DNA of 64,000 nucleotides. It comes from Peribacillus asahii. Its GTDB lineage: Bacteria; Bacillota; Bacilli; Bacillales; DSM-1321. The notes beneath the pieces were generated by a model that ran no database searches, was not told where the DNA came from, and saw only the letters and a list, made by a program, of their open reading frames with translations. Positions 33,068 through 44,655 of this stretch are shown one piece after another (the first letter of the stretch is position 1; each line of letters starts with the position of its first letter). A program made the position numbers and the translations under genes. The DNA is taken from the NCBI RefSeq assembly GCF_004006295.1, contig NZ_CP026095.1, positions 4,762,183-4,826,182 on the forward strand, read 5' to 3'.

Positions 33068-34300
33068 TTATTCTTGTTGGTCCGCTGTTGATAATGTGAC
33101 TGTTGCCGTTTGTTTTTTACCGTCACGATAAATGCCCAATTTCACTTTTTCACCAATGCGCTTTTCATTATATAAATATTTTCGTAATGCTACAACATCT
33201 TGAATAGATTCTCCATCCATTTCAACAATTACATCAAATTCTCTTACCCCTGCTTTATCAGCAGGTGATCCTGCTTCTACACCAGTAATGGCAACTCCTG
33301 ATTTGACATCAGACGGCAGCTTCAACGTATTCTCTTGATGATATTGAGAAATCTCTTCAACTGATGCTAAGTTGATACCTAAGTATGGTCGTTTTACCTC
33401 ACCATATTCTTCAATGTCTGTAATAATTGGAATGACAGAATCAATTGGAATAGAAAGCCCTATACCTTCAACTGCATTTTCAGCAATTTTCATCGAGTTA
33501 ATTCCGATTACTTGTCCTGCCATATTTATTAATGCCCCTCCGCTGTTACCAGGGTTAATTGCCGCATCTGTTTGAATAACTTCTGCATTCCAGTCAACTT
33601 GACCATCTTCATTAATATCCACTTCAATTGTCCGTTCTAAACCTGAAATAATCCCTTGAGTAATCGAACCAGAAAATTGTAAACCGAGCGGATTTCCTAT
33701 TGCTATGACCGGCTCCCCTGGCTTTAATAATTCTGATTTCCCAAATTCAGCAATTGTTTTTACTTTACTACCTTTAACAACAATAACAGCTAAATCCGTC
33801 CAAGGATCGCTCCCAATTAATGTAGCCGGTAATTTCGTCCCATCGCTCAACGTCACTTCAAGCTCTGAAGCATTTTCGATTACGTGGTTATTTGTCACGA
33901 TAAATGCCTTATCTCCGCTTTTTTTATATACAACACCTGACCCAGTCCCTGCCTCAGCTGATTGACCATCATTATTTGGATCGCCCATTCCCCAAAAATC
34001 TGTTTTTTGAATATTAGTGATTCCAACAACAGCATCTCCGGCTTTATCAACAGCATCCGTTACAGCCGTTGTTACATCCAGGGCCACCTTTTGCTTCGTT
34101 ACTGCACTTTGATTATTGTCTGCTATGGACTGCTCAGTATTATTTGATTCATTCCCCTCAAGAATTCCTACTTCCGGAAATACGAATAAAATGACTAGAG
34201 CACCCACAATTGCTCCAATTAACCCAGAGAAAAAGTAGCTAAAGCGACTACGCTTTTTCTGTTGAGTTCGTTCCCCATAATTTGGTTCATTTGATTCCAA
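33068..34300 (-). CDS. htrC: HtrA-type serine protease with PDZ domain (HtrC/YyxA)
   Basis: About 410 residues. One membrane segment (FFSGLIGAIVGALVILFVFP) anchors an extracytoplasmic trypsin-like domain with the triad His in VTNNHVIENA, Asp in PWTDLAVIVV and Ser in NPGNSGGALIN, then a PDZ domain (LGINLASVEEIS to the end). It degrades misfolded secreted proteins. I chose the TTG at 34300, which has AAAGGAGAGGATGGAGAGG upstream; a TTG at 34339 lacks a ribosome-binding site. It closes the walRKHIJ cluster, its normal place in Bacillus, after a terminator. Confidence 0.92.
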   Translation of the reverse strand: MESNEPNYGERTQQKKRSRFSYFFSGLIGAIVGALVILFVFPEVGILEGNESNNTEQSIADNNQSAVTKQKVALDVTTAVTDAVDKAGDAVVGITNIQKTDFWGMGDPNNDGQSAEAGTGSGVVYKKSGDKAFIVTNNHVIENASELEVTLSDGTKLPATLIGSDPWTDLAVIVVKGSKVKTIAEFGKSELLKPGEPVIAIGNPLGLQFSGSITQGIISGLERTIEVDINEDGQVDWNAEVIQTDAAINPGNSGGALINMAGQVIGINSMKIAENAVEGIGLSIPIDSVIPIITDIEEYGEVKRPYLGINLASVEEISQYHQENTLKLPSDVKSGVAITGVEAGSPADKAGVREFDVIVEMDGESIQDVVALRKYLYNEKRIGEKVKLGIYRDGKKQTATVTLSTADQQE

Positions 34301-34421
34301 AACCTCTCCATCCTCTCCTTTTAGAATGAATAATTGCAATTACTAGTGTTTGGTTAATATATCCTTAATTATACGCTTTCGGCAGAAAATATCTAAAAAA
34401 AAGTACCTATACAACCAATAC

Positions 34422-34458
34422 AAATAGGCAGCAACTAATATGTAGTTGCTGCCTATTT
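34422..34458 (-). terminator. Terminator after walJ
   Basis: AAATAGGCAGCAACTA (34422-34437) and its complement (34443-34458) form a perfect 16-bp stem with a 5-nt loop. Confidence 0.85.
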
Positions 34459-34463
34459 ATTCT

Positions 34464-35258
34464 TTATAGCGTAACAAGCTCAGTCGGTTTTTTTGGATCT
34501 GTATCAAATAATGAAAATTGTTCTCCAACAACAACGCCTTTTGATTTCAACGTTTGTTCAACCGACATTCGTGCTAAATCTTTCATATTATTATCTAAAC
34601 TTAAATGTGCTAAGTAAATCCTTTTTGTATTATCACCAACTACATCATACATCGCAAGGGCTGCATCCTCATTCGATACATGCCCAACATCGCTTAAAAT
34701 ACGCCGTTTTATGCTCCATGGATATTTCCCCATTCGAAGCATAGATACATCATGATTACTTTCAAATACATACGCATCGGCATTTGAAATAATACCTTTC
34801 ATGCGGTCGCTCACATAACCTGTATCTGTGATAATTACCACTTTCTTTCCTTCATGATGAAACGCATAAAACATAGGTTCCGCTGCATCATGAGATACAC
34901 CAAATGATTCAATATCTAAATCCCCGAATGTTTTTACTTGTTCCATTTCAAACAGGAATTTTTGCTCCGTTGAAATTTCACCAATAGAACGTTCCATCGC
35001 CTGCCACGTTTTTGCATTCGCATAAATCGGCAGCTTATATTTTCTAGCAACTACCCCTAACCCTTTAATGTGATCACTATGTTCATGGGTAACAAGAATG
35101 CCTGTCAGCTTAGACATATCTCGTCCAATTTCACTAAATAACCCTTCCATTGCTTTACCGCTCAATCCCGCATCAACTAGGAAGGCATGCTTGTCTGTCT
35201 CAATAAAAAAAGCATTTCCTGTACTTCCGCTTGCGAGTACACTAAAATGCATCGCCAT
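34464..35258 (-). CDS. walJ: Metallo-beta-lactamase-fold protein WalJ (YycJ)
   Basis: About 264 residues: [20 protein letters not shown], the metal-binding [12 protein letters not shown] and [14 protein letters not shown], and a late AHLSLDNN histidine. YycJ-type enzymes are exonuclease-like MBL proteins linked to DNA end processing and to the wal operon. I chose the ATG at 35258 because GGAGTGAG lies at good distance; the GTG at 35270 abuts that site. The gene overlaps or abuts walI, consistent with one transcript. Confidence 0.94.
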   Translation of the reverse strand: MAMHFSVLASGSTGNAFFIETDKHAFLVDAGLSGKAMEGLFSEIGRDMSKLTGILVTHEHSDHIKGLGVVARKYKLPIYANAKTWQAMERSIGEISTEQKFLFEMEQVKTFGDLDIESFGVSHDAAEPMFYAFHHEGKKVVIITDTGYVSDRMKGIISNADAYVFESNHDVSMLRMGKYPWSIKRRILSDVGHVSNEDAALAMYDVVGDNTKRIYLAHLSLDNNMKDLARMSVEQTLKSKGVVVGEQFSLFDTDPKKPTELVTL

Positions 35259-35266
35259 ATGAACAC

Positions 35267-36061
35267 TCACTCCAATATTTTTTCTTCCGTATTTAACTCA
35301 ATCACACTCTTATCAAAAGCATTAACAAATAAGTCTAACTTATCATTCACAACCACTCTCCATGTTGGAGCAAGCAAGTGCGTAGCAGACGTTGTTTGTA
35401 AAGAATTATAATAGCCCAGCTCTACTTTCGTAATATGGCTCTTTGGCTGGATATCACCATTAATATATAGAGTTTCAATCGCTTTAATAGCTGATACTAA
35501 CTCTTTCGGCTTCTTAAACTTTTCAATTTTCTCTAAGTAAGTTTGTTCATAAGAAATCACTTGCTGATTCTTATTTAAATATAAAGTAACTTTCCCCTTA
35601 CTATTATTAAAAAACATTTTCTTGTCCCAGTGCTGGTAAAAGACAATGGTGCTATTTTGTTCATCATAGCTCCAGTATTGATAGTCACTGCCATTCCAAA
35701 TATAATCCTTTAACAACTGCTCTAATTCTGCTGATTGAACGCTCTGACTAATAGACAATGGTTTATCAAAAATACCAACGAGCTTCGTTGGATCATTCAT
35801 TTTTATCTGCTGATTCGATAATTTTTTAGTATCATCCTTCGTAAAAACTTTACTCTGGGCGATTAAAAATTGCTCTTTCATCGTTGACTTCGGAAGCGGA
35901 TCATATGTGACTTCGTCTCCTTTTAACATTTCATCAATAGATGCTTCCGTAATCAATTCATATTGATTATTATCTCTCTTCTCTAAATATTGATAGAGTA
36001 GAAAAATGTTCAATATAAAAAACACCATGATAAAGATGGATTTTGTCTTACTCCAATCCAT
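35267..36061 (-). CDS. walI: Two-component system regulatory protein WalI (YycI)
   Basis: 264 residues with a single N-terminal membrane helix ([20 protein letters not shown]) and an extracytoplasmic domain of the YycI type. With WalH it binds the transmembrane part of WalK and restrains kinase activity. It overlaps walH by 14 nt, as expected in this operon. Confidence 0.94.
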   Translation of the reverse strand: MDWSKTKSIFIMVFFILNIFLLYQYLEKRDNNQYELITEASIDEMLKGDEVTYDPLPKSTMKEQFLIAQSKVFTKDDTKKLSNQQIKMNDPTKLVGIFDKPLSISQSVQSAELEQLLKDYIWNGSDYQYWSYDEQNSTIVFYQHWDKKMFFNNSKGKVTLYLNKNQQVISYEQTYLEKIEKFKKPKELVSAIKAIETLYINGDIQPKSHITKVELGYYNSLQTTSATHLLAPTWRVVVNDKLDLFVNAFDKSVIELNTEEKILE

Positions 36062-37376
36062 TCATTTCTCCTCCTGCCTCATCGAATGGAACTGCTAACC
36101 AATCCCCTCCAGAACGATAATACCAGGTAGGCTCTAGAAACATAAGATTGTCATCTAAAGGCGCCATCGATAGTTTGTATCCAATCGTAATATCTTCTAA
36201 ATTAAAGTAATCAAAGTTACGCATCGTCTTCAATTGGTCCAATACTTCTTCTCCAGATGGCAGGGACACGAAAGATTGTTCAAAAGGATCGGCAGTTTGA
36301 AAGGTGAAATACGGACGTTGATAACTATACATTTCATCCTTCCCCCAAATTTCCTCAATTTCAGACATCCCTAAATGATTAAATACAGGATAACCATCAT
36401 GATATAAACGGAAGATTACACGTTGATCCTTCTCGTCCATATAAGCAAAACGATAATTACTTTCTTTCCATCCTGCATGATTATTAACAAACTCAATACT
36501 TTTTTTAAGTAAATCACTTGAACTGCTTAACATCTTACTTTTTTGAGACGTATTAATATAAGAAAGCATATGGGTCGTTTTATCGACCGAGAGCAGCCTC
36601 GTACTATCCGTATACTCATCACCGCTCACGACTGTTTCATGGCGAACATTTACTGGATCAGCAAATAACGCATTCTTGAAATTTTTAATATTTAAATAAT
36701 CAATTAAATATTTATAGCGAGGCAGCGATATTTCATCTTTAGAAACAAACACCTCATGCTGATTATTAACAGCATGTGGAACATATTCTGGATAGGTATT
36801 CGCTTTTTGAAAAAAGGTGGTATGGAAGGCACTCAACCTTTTCGTCTGAATTGAAGCTTCTAAAATACTTAATTCTTGAGAAGAAACAAAGTATAAGACA
36901 CTTTCCTTACTCTGTATATCTTTTTGCTTATATAAAATTCGATCAAAAGAAAAAGTAGGCACTTCTCTATTCACCATACCAACAACATTTTTATACAATT
37001 GGAATGGCACATCATCGGGAAATATAATTTCCACTGTTCCATCCTCATGCATAAAGTCATTCATTTCTTTCTTTGTCATATGAGTAGAAAGCTTTTTAGC
37101 ATTATACAAATTCCACTTATTCATTTGCACCGATGCCTTTTCTAAATCAACAGGACTAGAGGTTTGGTAATGTTGCCTATTCCGATGAATAAGAATGTTG
37201 CTTGGTTCAATGACATCACCCGCTGTTTTTTCTTCTCGGTCAATCACTAAGAATGGACCTTGATCAATCTTTTCAAGTTCAGGTTTGTACGTCCAAATGC
37301 TCCATGTTAAATAGGTGCTGATTGCAATCAATAGGAATAGCACAATACTTTTTGCACGCTCTAAATTCATGACCAT
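36048..37376 (-). CDS. walH: Two-component system regulatory protein WalH (YycH)
   Basis: 442 residues (440 from the second ATG, at 37370, which is probably the true start: MNLERAKSIVLFLLIAISTY). One N-terminal membrane helix and a large extracytoplasmic domain. It acts with WalI as a membrane modulator of WalK. Its start overlaps the walK stop by 4 to 10 nt. Confidence 0.94.
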   Translation of the reverse strand: MVMNLERAKSIVLFLLIAISTYLTWSIWTYKPELEKIDQGPFLVIDREEKTAGDVIEPSNILIHRNRQHYQTSSPVDLEKASVQMNKWNLYNAKKLSTHMTKKEMNDFMHEDGTVEIIFPDDVPFQLYKNVVGMVNREVPTFSFDRILYKQKDIQSKESVLYFVSSQELSILEASIQTKRLSAFHTTFFQKANTYPEYVPHAVNNQHEVFVSKDEISLPRYKYLIDYLNIKNFKNALFADPVNVRHETVVSGDEYTDSTRLLSVDKTTHMLSYINTSQKSKMLSSSSDLLKKSIEFVNNHAGWKESNYRFAYMDEKDQRVIFRLYHDGYPVFNHLGMSEIEEIWGKDEMYSYQRPYFTFQTADPFEQSFVSLPSGEEVLDQLKTMRNFDYFNLEDITIGYKLSMAPLDDNLMFLEPTWYYRSGGDWLAVPFDEAGGEMNGLE

Positions 37377-39199
37377 TCATCCTCTTCATCTTGCTCATAT
37401 GGAAGAGTAAAAAATACAGTTGTCCCTTTGCCTTCCATACTTTCTGCCCAAATTCTACCACCATGGGCTACTACCATTTCTTTTGCAATAGCCAAACCGA
37501 GACCTGTACCACCAAGGTTTCGTGACCTTGCCTTATCCACTCGATAAAAGCGATCAAAAATTTTATCAATTACATTTTTCGGAATCCCTACACCTTGGTC
37601 ACTAATGCTAACGACAATAAAGCTCTCTACAGTCCCTATACGGAAGGTGACTTGCCCGCCTTCAGGTGAATACTTTAACGAATTGGAAATAATATTATAG
37701 AGTACTTGTGTAATTTTATCTTCATCAATATCAACATAATAATTTTCGTTTGGAATATCACGGACAAACGTAATATCATCATTCTTGGTCATTTCAAAGC
37801 GATCAATGATGTGATCATAAAACTTATTAAAATTAACCCAGCCTTTGGATAATCGATAATCTTTACTATCCATCTTCGAAAGCTGAAGTAAGTCATTAAC
37901 AAGTCGAATCATTCGTTCTGTTTCATTTTGTGTAACATTCAAAAATGAAGGAGCAAGTTCTTTATCCTCCCAGGCTCCATCAGCAAGTGCTTCTAAATAA
38001 CTCCGCATCGTCGTCAATGGAGTACGCAGCTCGTGAGATACGTTCGCCACAAATTCACGGCGTTCTTCTTCGATTTTTTCCTGCTCCGTAATATCATGTA
38101 AAACTGTAATTAAACCATTAACAAACCCTGTTTCCTTTTGGATAACAGAAAGGTTTGCCCGTAAAATATAAGCCTCTTTTTTCGTACTATAGTCAAGAAT
38201 GATGGATTCCCTTTGTTCAAGTAAATCATCAAATGTATATTCCTCTTCCAAGCCGAGTAATTCGATAATTGGTTGATTTAATACAGTTTCACGTGTAACG
38301 TTTAGCAACTTTGCAGCTGGTTCATTGATTAAATTGACGCGGCCACGTCGATCCGTAGAAATAACTCCATCTGTCATATTTGCCAAAACAGACGATAACT
38401 TGCGCCGTTCACCTTCTGTACTCGACTGCGACTCTTGTAACTTTTTCGTTAAATTATTAAATGTCACTGCTAGTTGACCAATTTCGTCATCACCATATAT
38501 TTTAACTTTTCGAGAAAAGTTTCCTTTAGACATTGCTAAAGCCTGCTTTTGCATATCTGCCATCGGCCTTGTAATCGTTCGTGCAAGTAAGATTCCTAAG
38601 AGAGCAGTAATACCTAAGGCTATAGCGGTTCCTTTAATGAATATATTATTAATTTCAGACATTTGTTCAAAAACATTTTCCATATCTGCAATTAAGTAAA
38701 TAGCACCAATAACTTCGCTGTTTGCCTCAATTGGTGTCGAAAGCACCCACACGCGTCTTCCTGTTTCCGGGTCACGATATATCCCTTCATCATCTTCCCC
38801 TATACCTAGCGTTTGCTTCACTGTAATCTCTGTTGTTTTCCTTCCGATAATTTCCTGGTTTCCAGAATCGGAGGTCCCAATCACACGACTACTGCGAATA
38901 TCTATGACTCGTACTTCAGAGATATCCTTTGATGTGTTATCTTTATCTTTCAAAATGGTATTAATCGCTTCTTCCAAAGTAGGATCATCTTCATCTCGCT
39001 CTTTTATCATTTCCTCACCAATACTGTAAGTAAGCAAGTTAATATGACCTTTAATGGAATCTTTAAAATTACTAACAAGATTATCTTCTAATTTCCCAAC
39101 AAAATACACGCCAATAATCTGCATGGCTACAAAAATGAGCAATACATAAATTAGAACCAATTTAACATGTATCGAGCGGAAAAAACCAACCTTTTTCAT
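37367..39199 (-). CDS. walK: Cell-wall sensor histidine kinase WalK (YycG)
   Basis: 610 residues: TM1 (about 10-30), an extracytoplasmic Cache-like PAS (about 35-180), TM2 (about 183-203), HAMP, cytoplasmic PAS (SVLANMTDGVISTDRRGRVN), HisKA with FVANVSHELRTPLTTMRSYL and ATPase domain with NIISNSLKYSPEGG and RNLGGTGLGLAIAKEMV. It senses cell-wall hydrolysis products and lipid II status and phosphorylates WalR. The pair is normally essential. The gene contains a degenerate parS-like sequence at 38285-38300, near where B. subtilis yycG is reported to have one. Confidence 0.97.
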   Translation of the reverse strand: MKKVGFFRSIHVKLVLIYVLLIFVAMQIIGVYFVGKLEDNLVSNFKDSIKGHINLLTYSIGEEMIKERDEDDPTLEEAINTILKDKDNTSKDISEVRVIDIRSSRVIGTSDSGNQEIIGRKTTEITVKQTLGIGEDDEGIYRDPETGRRVWVLSTPIEANSEVIGAIYLIADMENVFEQMSEINNIFIKGTAIALGITALLGILLARTITRPMADMQKQALAMSKGNFSRKVKIYGDDEIGQLAVTFNNLTKKLQESQSSTEGERRKLSSVLANMTDGVISTDRRGRVNLINEPAAKLLNVTRETVLNQPIIELLGLEEEYTFDDLLEQRESIILDYSTKKEAYILRANLSVIQKETGFVNGLITVLHDITEQEKIEEERREFVANVSHELRTPLTTMRSYLEALADGAWEDKELAPSFLNVTQNETERMIRLVNDLLQLSKMDSKDYRLSKGWVNFNKFYDHIIDRFEMTKNDDITFVRDIPNENYYVDIDEDKITQVLYNIISNSLKYSPEGGQVTFRIGTVESFIVVSISDQGVGIPKNVIDKIFDRFYRVDKARSRNLGGTGLGLAIAKEMVVAHGGRIWAESMEGKGTTVFFTLPYEQDEEDEWS

Positions 39200-39205
39200 A
39201 AATGA

Positions 39206-39913
39206 TTACTCCTGTTCAGGGTTGCGCAAGTAATAACCTACTCCTCTTCTCGTTACAATCCAACTTGGATGACTTGGATTGTCTTCAATCTTCTCACGGA
39301 GACGTCGGACTGTTACATCTACTGTACGGACATCACCAAAATAGTCGTATCCCCAAACCGTTTGCAATAAATGCTCACGTGTCATCACTTGTCCAATATG
39401 CTTCGCTAAATAATGAAGAAGCTCAAATTCACGATGTGTTAATTCAATCATCTCACCACGTTTTGATACAACATAAGCATCCGGATGGATCACTAATGTA
39501 CCAACTGTAATTTCTTTTGTCTCCTCTTCAGGATCTGGCGTTGCCACGACTTGCTGACGTCTTAAGTTCGCTTTTACACGCGCAATTATTTCCCGGGTAC
39601 TAAATGGCTTTGTTACATAATCATCTGCACCAAGTTCAAGTCCAAGCACTTTATCAATTTCAGAATCCTTAGCCGTTAGCATAATAATCGGAACCTCCGA
39701 TGTTTTTCTAACTTCACGACAAACCTCCATACCGTCACGTTGTGGAAGCATAATATCAAGCAGGATTAAATCGGGCTGTAGCTCCTCTACCATCTTTAGA
39801 GCCTCATTGCCATCATACGCACAATGAACATCATAGCCTTCTTTCTTTAAATTAAATTGTAATATATCTGCAATTGGTTTTTCATCATCCACGACCAAAA
39901 TTCTCTTATCCAT
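39206..39913 (-). CDS. walR: Essential response regulator WalR (YycF)
   Basis: 235 residues: a receiver with DD9-10, Asp53 in [13 protein letters not shown], Lys in [11 protein letters not shown], and an OmpR winged helix ending [20 protein letters not shown], then [12 protein letters not shown]. WalR activates autolysin genes and controls wall turnover. It is the first gene of the wal operon. GGGAGGGTG precedes the ATG. A TATAAT box lies about 50 nt upstream. Confidence 0.97.
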   Translation of the reverse strand: MDKRILVVDDEKPIADILQFNLKKEGYDVHCAYDGNEALKMVEELQPDLILLDIMLPQRDGMEVCREVRKTSEVPIIMLTAKDSEIDKVLGLELGADDYVTKPFSTREIIARVKANLRRQQVVATPDPEEETKEITVGTLVIHPDAYVVSKRGEMIELTHREFELLHYLAKHIGQVMTREHLLQTVWGYDYFGDVRTVDVTVRRLREKIEDNPSHPSWIVTRRGVGYYLRNPEQE

Positions 39914-39960
39914 TTTTTAAATCACCCTCCCAAAAGGACCTATTAAGCATAGATATCTTT

Positions 39961-39989
39961 ATTATACTGTATCATTTAAAACGCTTTAA
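39961..39989 (-). promoter_or_regulatory. Promoter of the wal operon
   Basis: On the minus strand TATAAT (39961-39966) is perfect and TTAAAG (39984-39989), 17 nt upstream, is a weak -35. Confidence 0.6.
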
Positions 39990-40298
39990 ATCATCTTTTT
40001 CCTATTATTACAAGCCTAATAAGTCTTTCACTCATTGTACGTAAAAGGCCTTCGAATTTATTCCGAAGGCTTCCTCAATAGCTACTTAAAGCACTAGTAT
40101 TATCCATTAGAAAGGGAACATTCCTCCCCTTCACTACTCTATCATATAATACTATTTTTTCAGAATTAAACTTTATACTGTAATAAAATTGTATCAATTA
40201 TTACAAGTAAGTAATAACGATTTAACTTGATTGCTAATATCATGTAACTACATTCTCTATCAAAACAAAAAAACGCCATTATGGCGTTTTTTTGAAGA
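39990..40298. other. Intergenic region between walR and tRNA cluster
   Basis: It holds a stem GCCTTCG/CGAAGGC at 40048-40070 and the strong tRNA terminator at 40267-40293. Otherwise it is AT-rich with no coding frame. Confidence 0.6.
40267..40293 (-). terminator. Terminator of the tRNA cluster
   Basis: AAAAAAACGCCAT and ATGGCGTTTTTTT form a symmetrical stem, active in both directions, directly after the last tRNA gene. Confidence 0.92.
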
Positions 40299-40371
40299 TG
40301 GCTCAGGACGGAATCGAACCGCCGACACAAGGATTTTCAGTCCTTTGCTCTACCGACTGAGCTACTGAGCC
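40299..40371 (-). tRNA. tRNA-Phe (GAA)
   Basis: 73-nt cloverleaf: acceptor GGCTCAG/CTGAGCC with discriminator A, D-arm AGCTCAGTCGGTAGAGC, anticodon loop CTGAAAA giving GAA, T-arm with GGTTCGATTCC. CCA is not encoded. Confidence 0.96.
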
Positions 40372-40505
40372 GTATATAGTTACTCTCTCTAACATAAAAA
40401 CTACTTATCTTTTTCCCAACTCTAAAGCCTTTTCAAGATACAGCTCATTGAGTATAAAAAATCTAACATCTATATAAACTTGCACCTAGGTACAAGGATG
40501 AAAAA

Positions 40506-40582
40506 TGGCGGTCCGGACGGGACTCGAACCCGCGACCTCCTGCGTGACAGGCAGGCATTCTAACCAACTGAACTACCGGACC
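40506..40582 (-). tRNA. tRNA-Asp (GTC)
   Basis: Acceptor GGTCCGG/CCGGACC with discriminator G, anticodon loop CTGTCAC giving GTC, T-loop GGTTCGAGTCC, CCA encoded. Confidence 0.97.
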
Positions 40583-40602
40583 AAATAGATTAATCTAAAA
40601 AA

Positions 40603-40677
40603 TGGTGACCCCTACGGGATTCGAACCCGTGTTACCGCCGTGAAAGGGCGGTGTCTTAACCGCTTGACCAAGGGGCC
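40603..40677 (-). tRNA. tRNA-Glu (TTC)
   Basis: Acceptor GGCCCCT/AGGGGTC (one G-T pair) with discriminator A, anticodon loop CTTTCAC giving TTC, T-loop GGTTCGAATCC, CCA encoded. Confidence 0.97.
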
Positions 40678-40690
40678 CTAATTTAAAAAA

Positions 40691-40766
40691 TGGTGAGTCA
40701 TGCAGGATTCGAACCTGCGACCCTCTGATTAAAAGTCAGATGCTCTACCAACTGAGCTAATGACTC
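40691..40766 (-). tRNA. tRNA-Lys (TTT)
   Basis: Acceptor GAGTCAT/ATGACTC with discriminator A, anticodon loop CTTTTAA giving TTT, T-loop GGTTCGAATCC, CCA encoded. First gene of the four-tRNA transcript. Confidence 0.97.
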
Positions 40767-40908
40767 ATTTTCTAAGTTGTTTTCTTTTCTGACGACGCTT
40801 ATTATAGTATCATGATATTATATAAAAAAGCAATACTATTTCTATATAAATTTTCATAAAAATATTTTTTTATTTATTAAGCAGCATAAACCTCTATTTA
40901 CTAGATGA

Positions 40909-40934
40909 CAAAAGGCTGGATATCCAGCCTTTTG
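40909..40934 (-). terminator. Terminator after purA
   Basis: CAAAAGGCTGGA and TCCAGCCTTTTG form a perfect stem-loop 15 nt after the purA stop. Confidence 0.88.
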
Positions 40935-40949
40935 CAATCTATGCAATGA

Positions 40950-42266
<1,317 letters not shown>

Positions 42267-42321
42267 CTATTCCTTATCAAACAAACCTATTTTACCAAGA
42301 AGAGAAATGGAAAGTCAACAA

Positions 42322-42365
42322 ACTTCCGAACATTATAAAATCCTATAAAATATTTGTTCGTATAT
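42322..42365 (-). promoter_or_regulatory. Inverted PurBox pair (PurR) upstream of purA
   Basis: ACTTCCGAACATT (42322-42334, plus strand) and ATATACGAACAAA (42365-42353, minus strand) both fit AWWWCCGAACWWT closely, in opposite orientation with 18 nt between. This is the arrangement bound by the PurR repressor of Bacillus pur genes. They lie about 90-130 bp upstream of the start codon. Confidence 0.65.
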
Positions 42366-42442
42366 TTCTATATTAATAGAGGGTAATGCCTCTATCATTG
42401 CCCGTCTTTTTCGATTCCTTTGAACTTTTACTCACTATATAA

Positions 42443-42480
42443 AATAACCCCCGCCCACTAAACGTGAGGCGAGGATTATT
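42443..42480 (-). terminator. Terminator after dnaC
   Basis: On the minus strand AATAATCCTCGCC pairs with GGCGGGGGTTATT and is followed by TTATATAG. It abuts the dnaC stop codon. Confidence 0.75.
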
Positions 42481-43845
42481 CTACGCTCCTGGCGGCATAT
42501 TAGAGTCATCAAAACGACGTTCTAGATTAACGAACTTATTATATTCCTTAACAAAAGCAAGCGAGACAGTACCTACTGGACCATTCCTTTGTTTAGCAAT
42601 AATAATTTCAATAATATTCTTATTCTCGGATTCTTTATCATAGTAGTCGTCTCGATATAAGAACGCAACGATATCAGCATCTTGCTCAATACTTCCTGAT
42701 TCACGAATATCCGACATCATTGGGCGCTTATCTTGACGTTGCTCTACACCACGTGAAAGCTGTGATAAGGCAATTACAGGCACTTCTAGCTCTCGAGCTA
42801 ACGCTTTAAGCGACCGTGAAATTTCTGATACTTCTTGCTGACGATTTTCACCTGAGCGGCCATTCCCTTGAATTAACTGCAAGTAATCAATCAAAATCAT
42901 TCCAAGGCCATTCTCCTGCTTCAAGCGGCGACATTTGGAACGAATTTCACCAATTCGAACACCTGGTGTATCATCAATATAAATACCTGCATTAGATAAG
43001 CTTCCCATTGCCATCGTGAGCTTCCGCCAGTCCTCATCCGTTAAAGCACCCGTTCTTAAGTTCTGCGCATTAATGTTTCCTTCCGCACAAAGCATACGCA
43101 TAACAAGCTGCTCTGCTCCCATCTCCAAGCTAAAGATTGCAACATTTTCATCTGTTTTCGTTGCAACGTTTTGAGCAATATTTAGTGCAAATGCAGTTTT
43201 ACCAACAGATGGACGAGCCGCAACAATAATTAAATCATTACGCTGGAACCCAGCTGTCATTCGATCTAATTCAGCAAATCCGGTAGGAATCCCTGTGACA
43301 TCACCTTTACGGTTTGTTAGTTCTTCAATATTATCGTAGGTACGCACAAGCACATCTTTAATATTTTGGAATGAACCACTATTTTTACGCTGGGCGACTT
43401 CCATAATATTCTTTTCAGCTTCACCAAGTAAATCCTCTACCTCATCCTCACGACTATATCCTTCTTGAGCAATATTCGTTGCTGTTCGAATTAAGCGACG
43501 CAGCAATGACTTTTCTTCAACGATACGTGCATAATACTCGACATTAGCCGCAGTCGGCACAGAACCAGCTAGTTCACTTAAATACGTAACTCCGCCGATT
43601 TCTTCTAAACTTTTAGTGGCTGCCAATTCTTCTGTTACAGTAATTAAGTCAACAGCCATTCCTTCATCATTCAACTTAAGCATTACATTAAAGATTTTCT
43701 GATGTGCGCTACGATAGAAATCTTCCGGAATTAATACCTCAGACGTAACTGTCAACGACGAAGGTTCTAGAAAAATCGCACCTAACACTGCCTGCTCTGC
43801 TTCTATATTTTGCGGCGGGATACGATCTTGAAATTGTTCATTCAT
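42481..43845 (-). CDS. dnaC: Replicative DNA helicase DnaC (DnaB-type)
   Basis: 454 residues, identical in length to B. subtilis DnaC, from the ATG at 43845 (MNEQFQDRIPPQNIEAEQAV) with GGAGGCT upstream; the longer frame lacks support. The N-terminal domain has the PSSLTVTSEVLIPEDFYRSA region; the RecA-like motor has Walker A ARPSVGKTAFALNIA, Walker B MILIDYLQLI and SQLSRGVEQRQDKRPMMSDI, then RESGSIEQDAD. It unwinds DNA at the fork. Confidence 0.97.
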   Translation of the reverse strand: MNEQFQDRIPPQNIEAEQAVLGAIFLEPSSLTVTSEVLIPEDFYRSAHQKIFNVMLKLNDEGMAVDLITVTEELAATKSLEEIGGVTYLSELAGSVPTAANVEYYARIVEEKSLLRRLIRTATNIAQEGYSREDEVEDLLGEAEKNIMEVAQRKNSGSFQNIKDVLVRTYDNIEELTNRKGDVTGIPTGFAELDRMTAGFQRNDLIIVAARPSVGKTAFALNIAQNVATKTDENVAIFSLEMGAEQLVMRMLCAEGNINAQNLRTGALTDEDWRKLTMAMGSLSNAGIYIDDTPGVRIGEIRSKCRRLKQENGLGMILIDYLQLIQGNGRSGENRQQEVSEISRSLKALARELEVPVIALSQLSRGVEQRQDKRPMMSDIRESGSIEQDADIVAFLYRDDYYDKESENKNIIEIIIAKQRNGPVGTVSLAFVKEYNKFVNLERRFDDSNMPPGA

Positions 43846-44205
43846 ATTTAAGAGCCTCCTATTCTCAGAGGTTATTAAGAAAAGCCCAAGGCGCCCGTTC
43901 GTTATCGGCAATAAGCATAATGACAAGCGCTAAGGGCGTTCTTTGCCTTCTGAAGTGCTCGTCTAGACCATAGAACCGATAGCACCCGGAGCTAGACACC
44001 AAAACATATCGAAAATTTTATACTCTCTTACCTTATTAACAATAAGCGTAAGGCACGATAACAATTTTATCTACTATTCATAGAAAAAGAAAAAAAGTGA
44101 AAGGACGTATTGCCCAATCACATTTTTTTCGTCTATCTCTATTTTATCAATTTTCTACAGATAAGATAGGAGTAAAATTTTCTACTACTTAAAATTACAC
44201 TAGAT
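43846..44205. other. Intergenic region between dnaC and rplI
   Basis: About 360 bp without gene. The dnaC-proximal part (about 43885-43945) is G+C-rich with GGCGCCC and GGGCG segments that can pair, resembling a dispersed repeat. A-rich and T-rich arms around 44090-44130 may terminate the rplI transcript. Confidence 0.5.
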
Positions 44206-44655
44206 TTACTTAATTTCTTTTACATGAACAGTTAGTGTAGCTGTTACTTCATGATGAAGTTTTACTGGGAATTTCGTATGTCCTAAAGAACGAATGCCAT
44301 CTGCTAAATCCATTTTACGTTTGTCGATTTTAATACCATGTTTCTTTTGAAGTTCATCAGCAATTTGTTTCGTTGTAATCGATCCAAATAATCGACCGCC
44401 TTCTCCTGCCTTTGCAGAAAGCTCAACTGTTAATTTCTCTAACGTTTCTTTTAACTCTTTTGCTTGTTGTAACTCTTCTGCAGCCAGCACTTGCTCTTTA
44501 TTTTGTTGTGCCTCTAATGTTTTGATATTTGCATTATTCGCTTCTACTGCTAATCCTTGCTTTAATAAGAAGTTATGTGCATAGCCGTCCGCTACGTTTT
44601 TCACTTCTCCTTTTTTCCCTTTACCTTTTACATCTTTTAGAAAAATAACTTTCAT
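44206..44655 (-). CDS. rplI: 50S ribosomal protein L9
   Basis: 149 residues, the usual Bacillus length: N-terminal [20 protein letters not shown] and [19 protein letters not shown] (rRNA-binding), a long connecting helix and a C-terminal domain with [20 protein letters not shown]. Its ATG overlaps the gdpP stop by 4 nt, so translation is coupled. Confidence 0.98.
   Translation of the reverse strand: MKVIFLKDVKGKGKKGEVKNVADGYAHNFLLKQGLAVEANNANIKTLEAQQNKEQVLAAEELQQAKELKETLEKLTVELSAKAGEGGRLFGSITTKQIADELQKKHGIKIDKRKMDLADGIRSLGHTKFPVKLHHEVTATLTVHVKEIK

Noticed and set aside
39584..39597. Possible Noc-binding site (TTTCCCGGG core) in walR
   Set aside because: Only about 10 of 14 bases match ATTTCCCGGGAAAT and it lies in conserved coding sequence.
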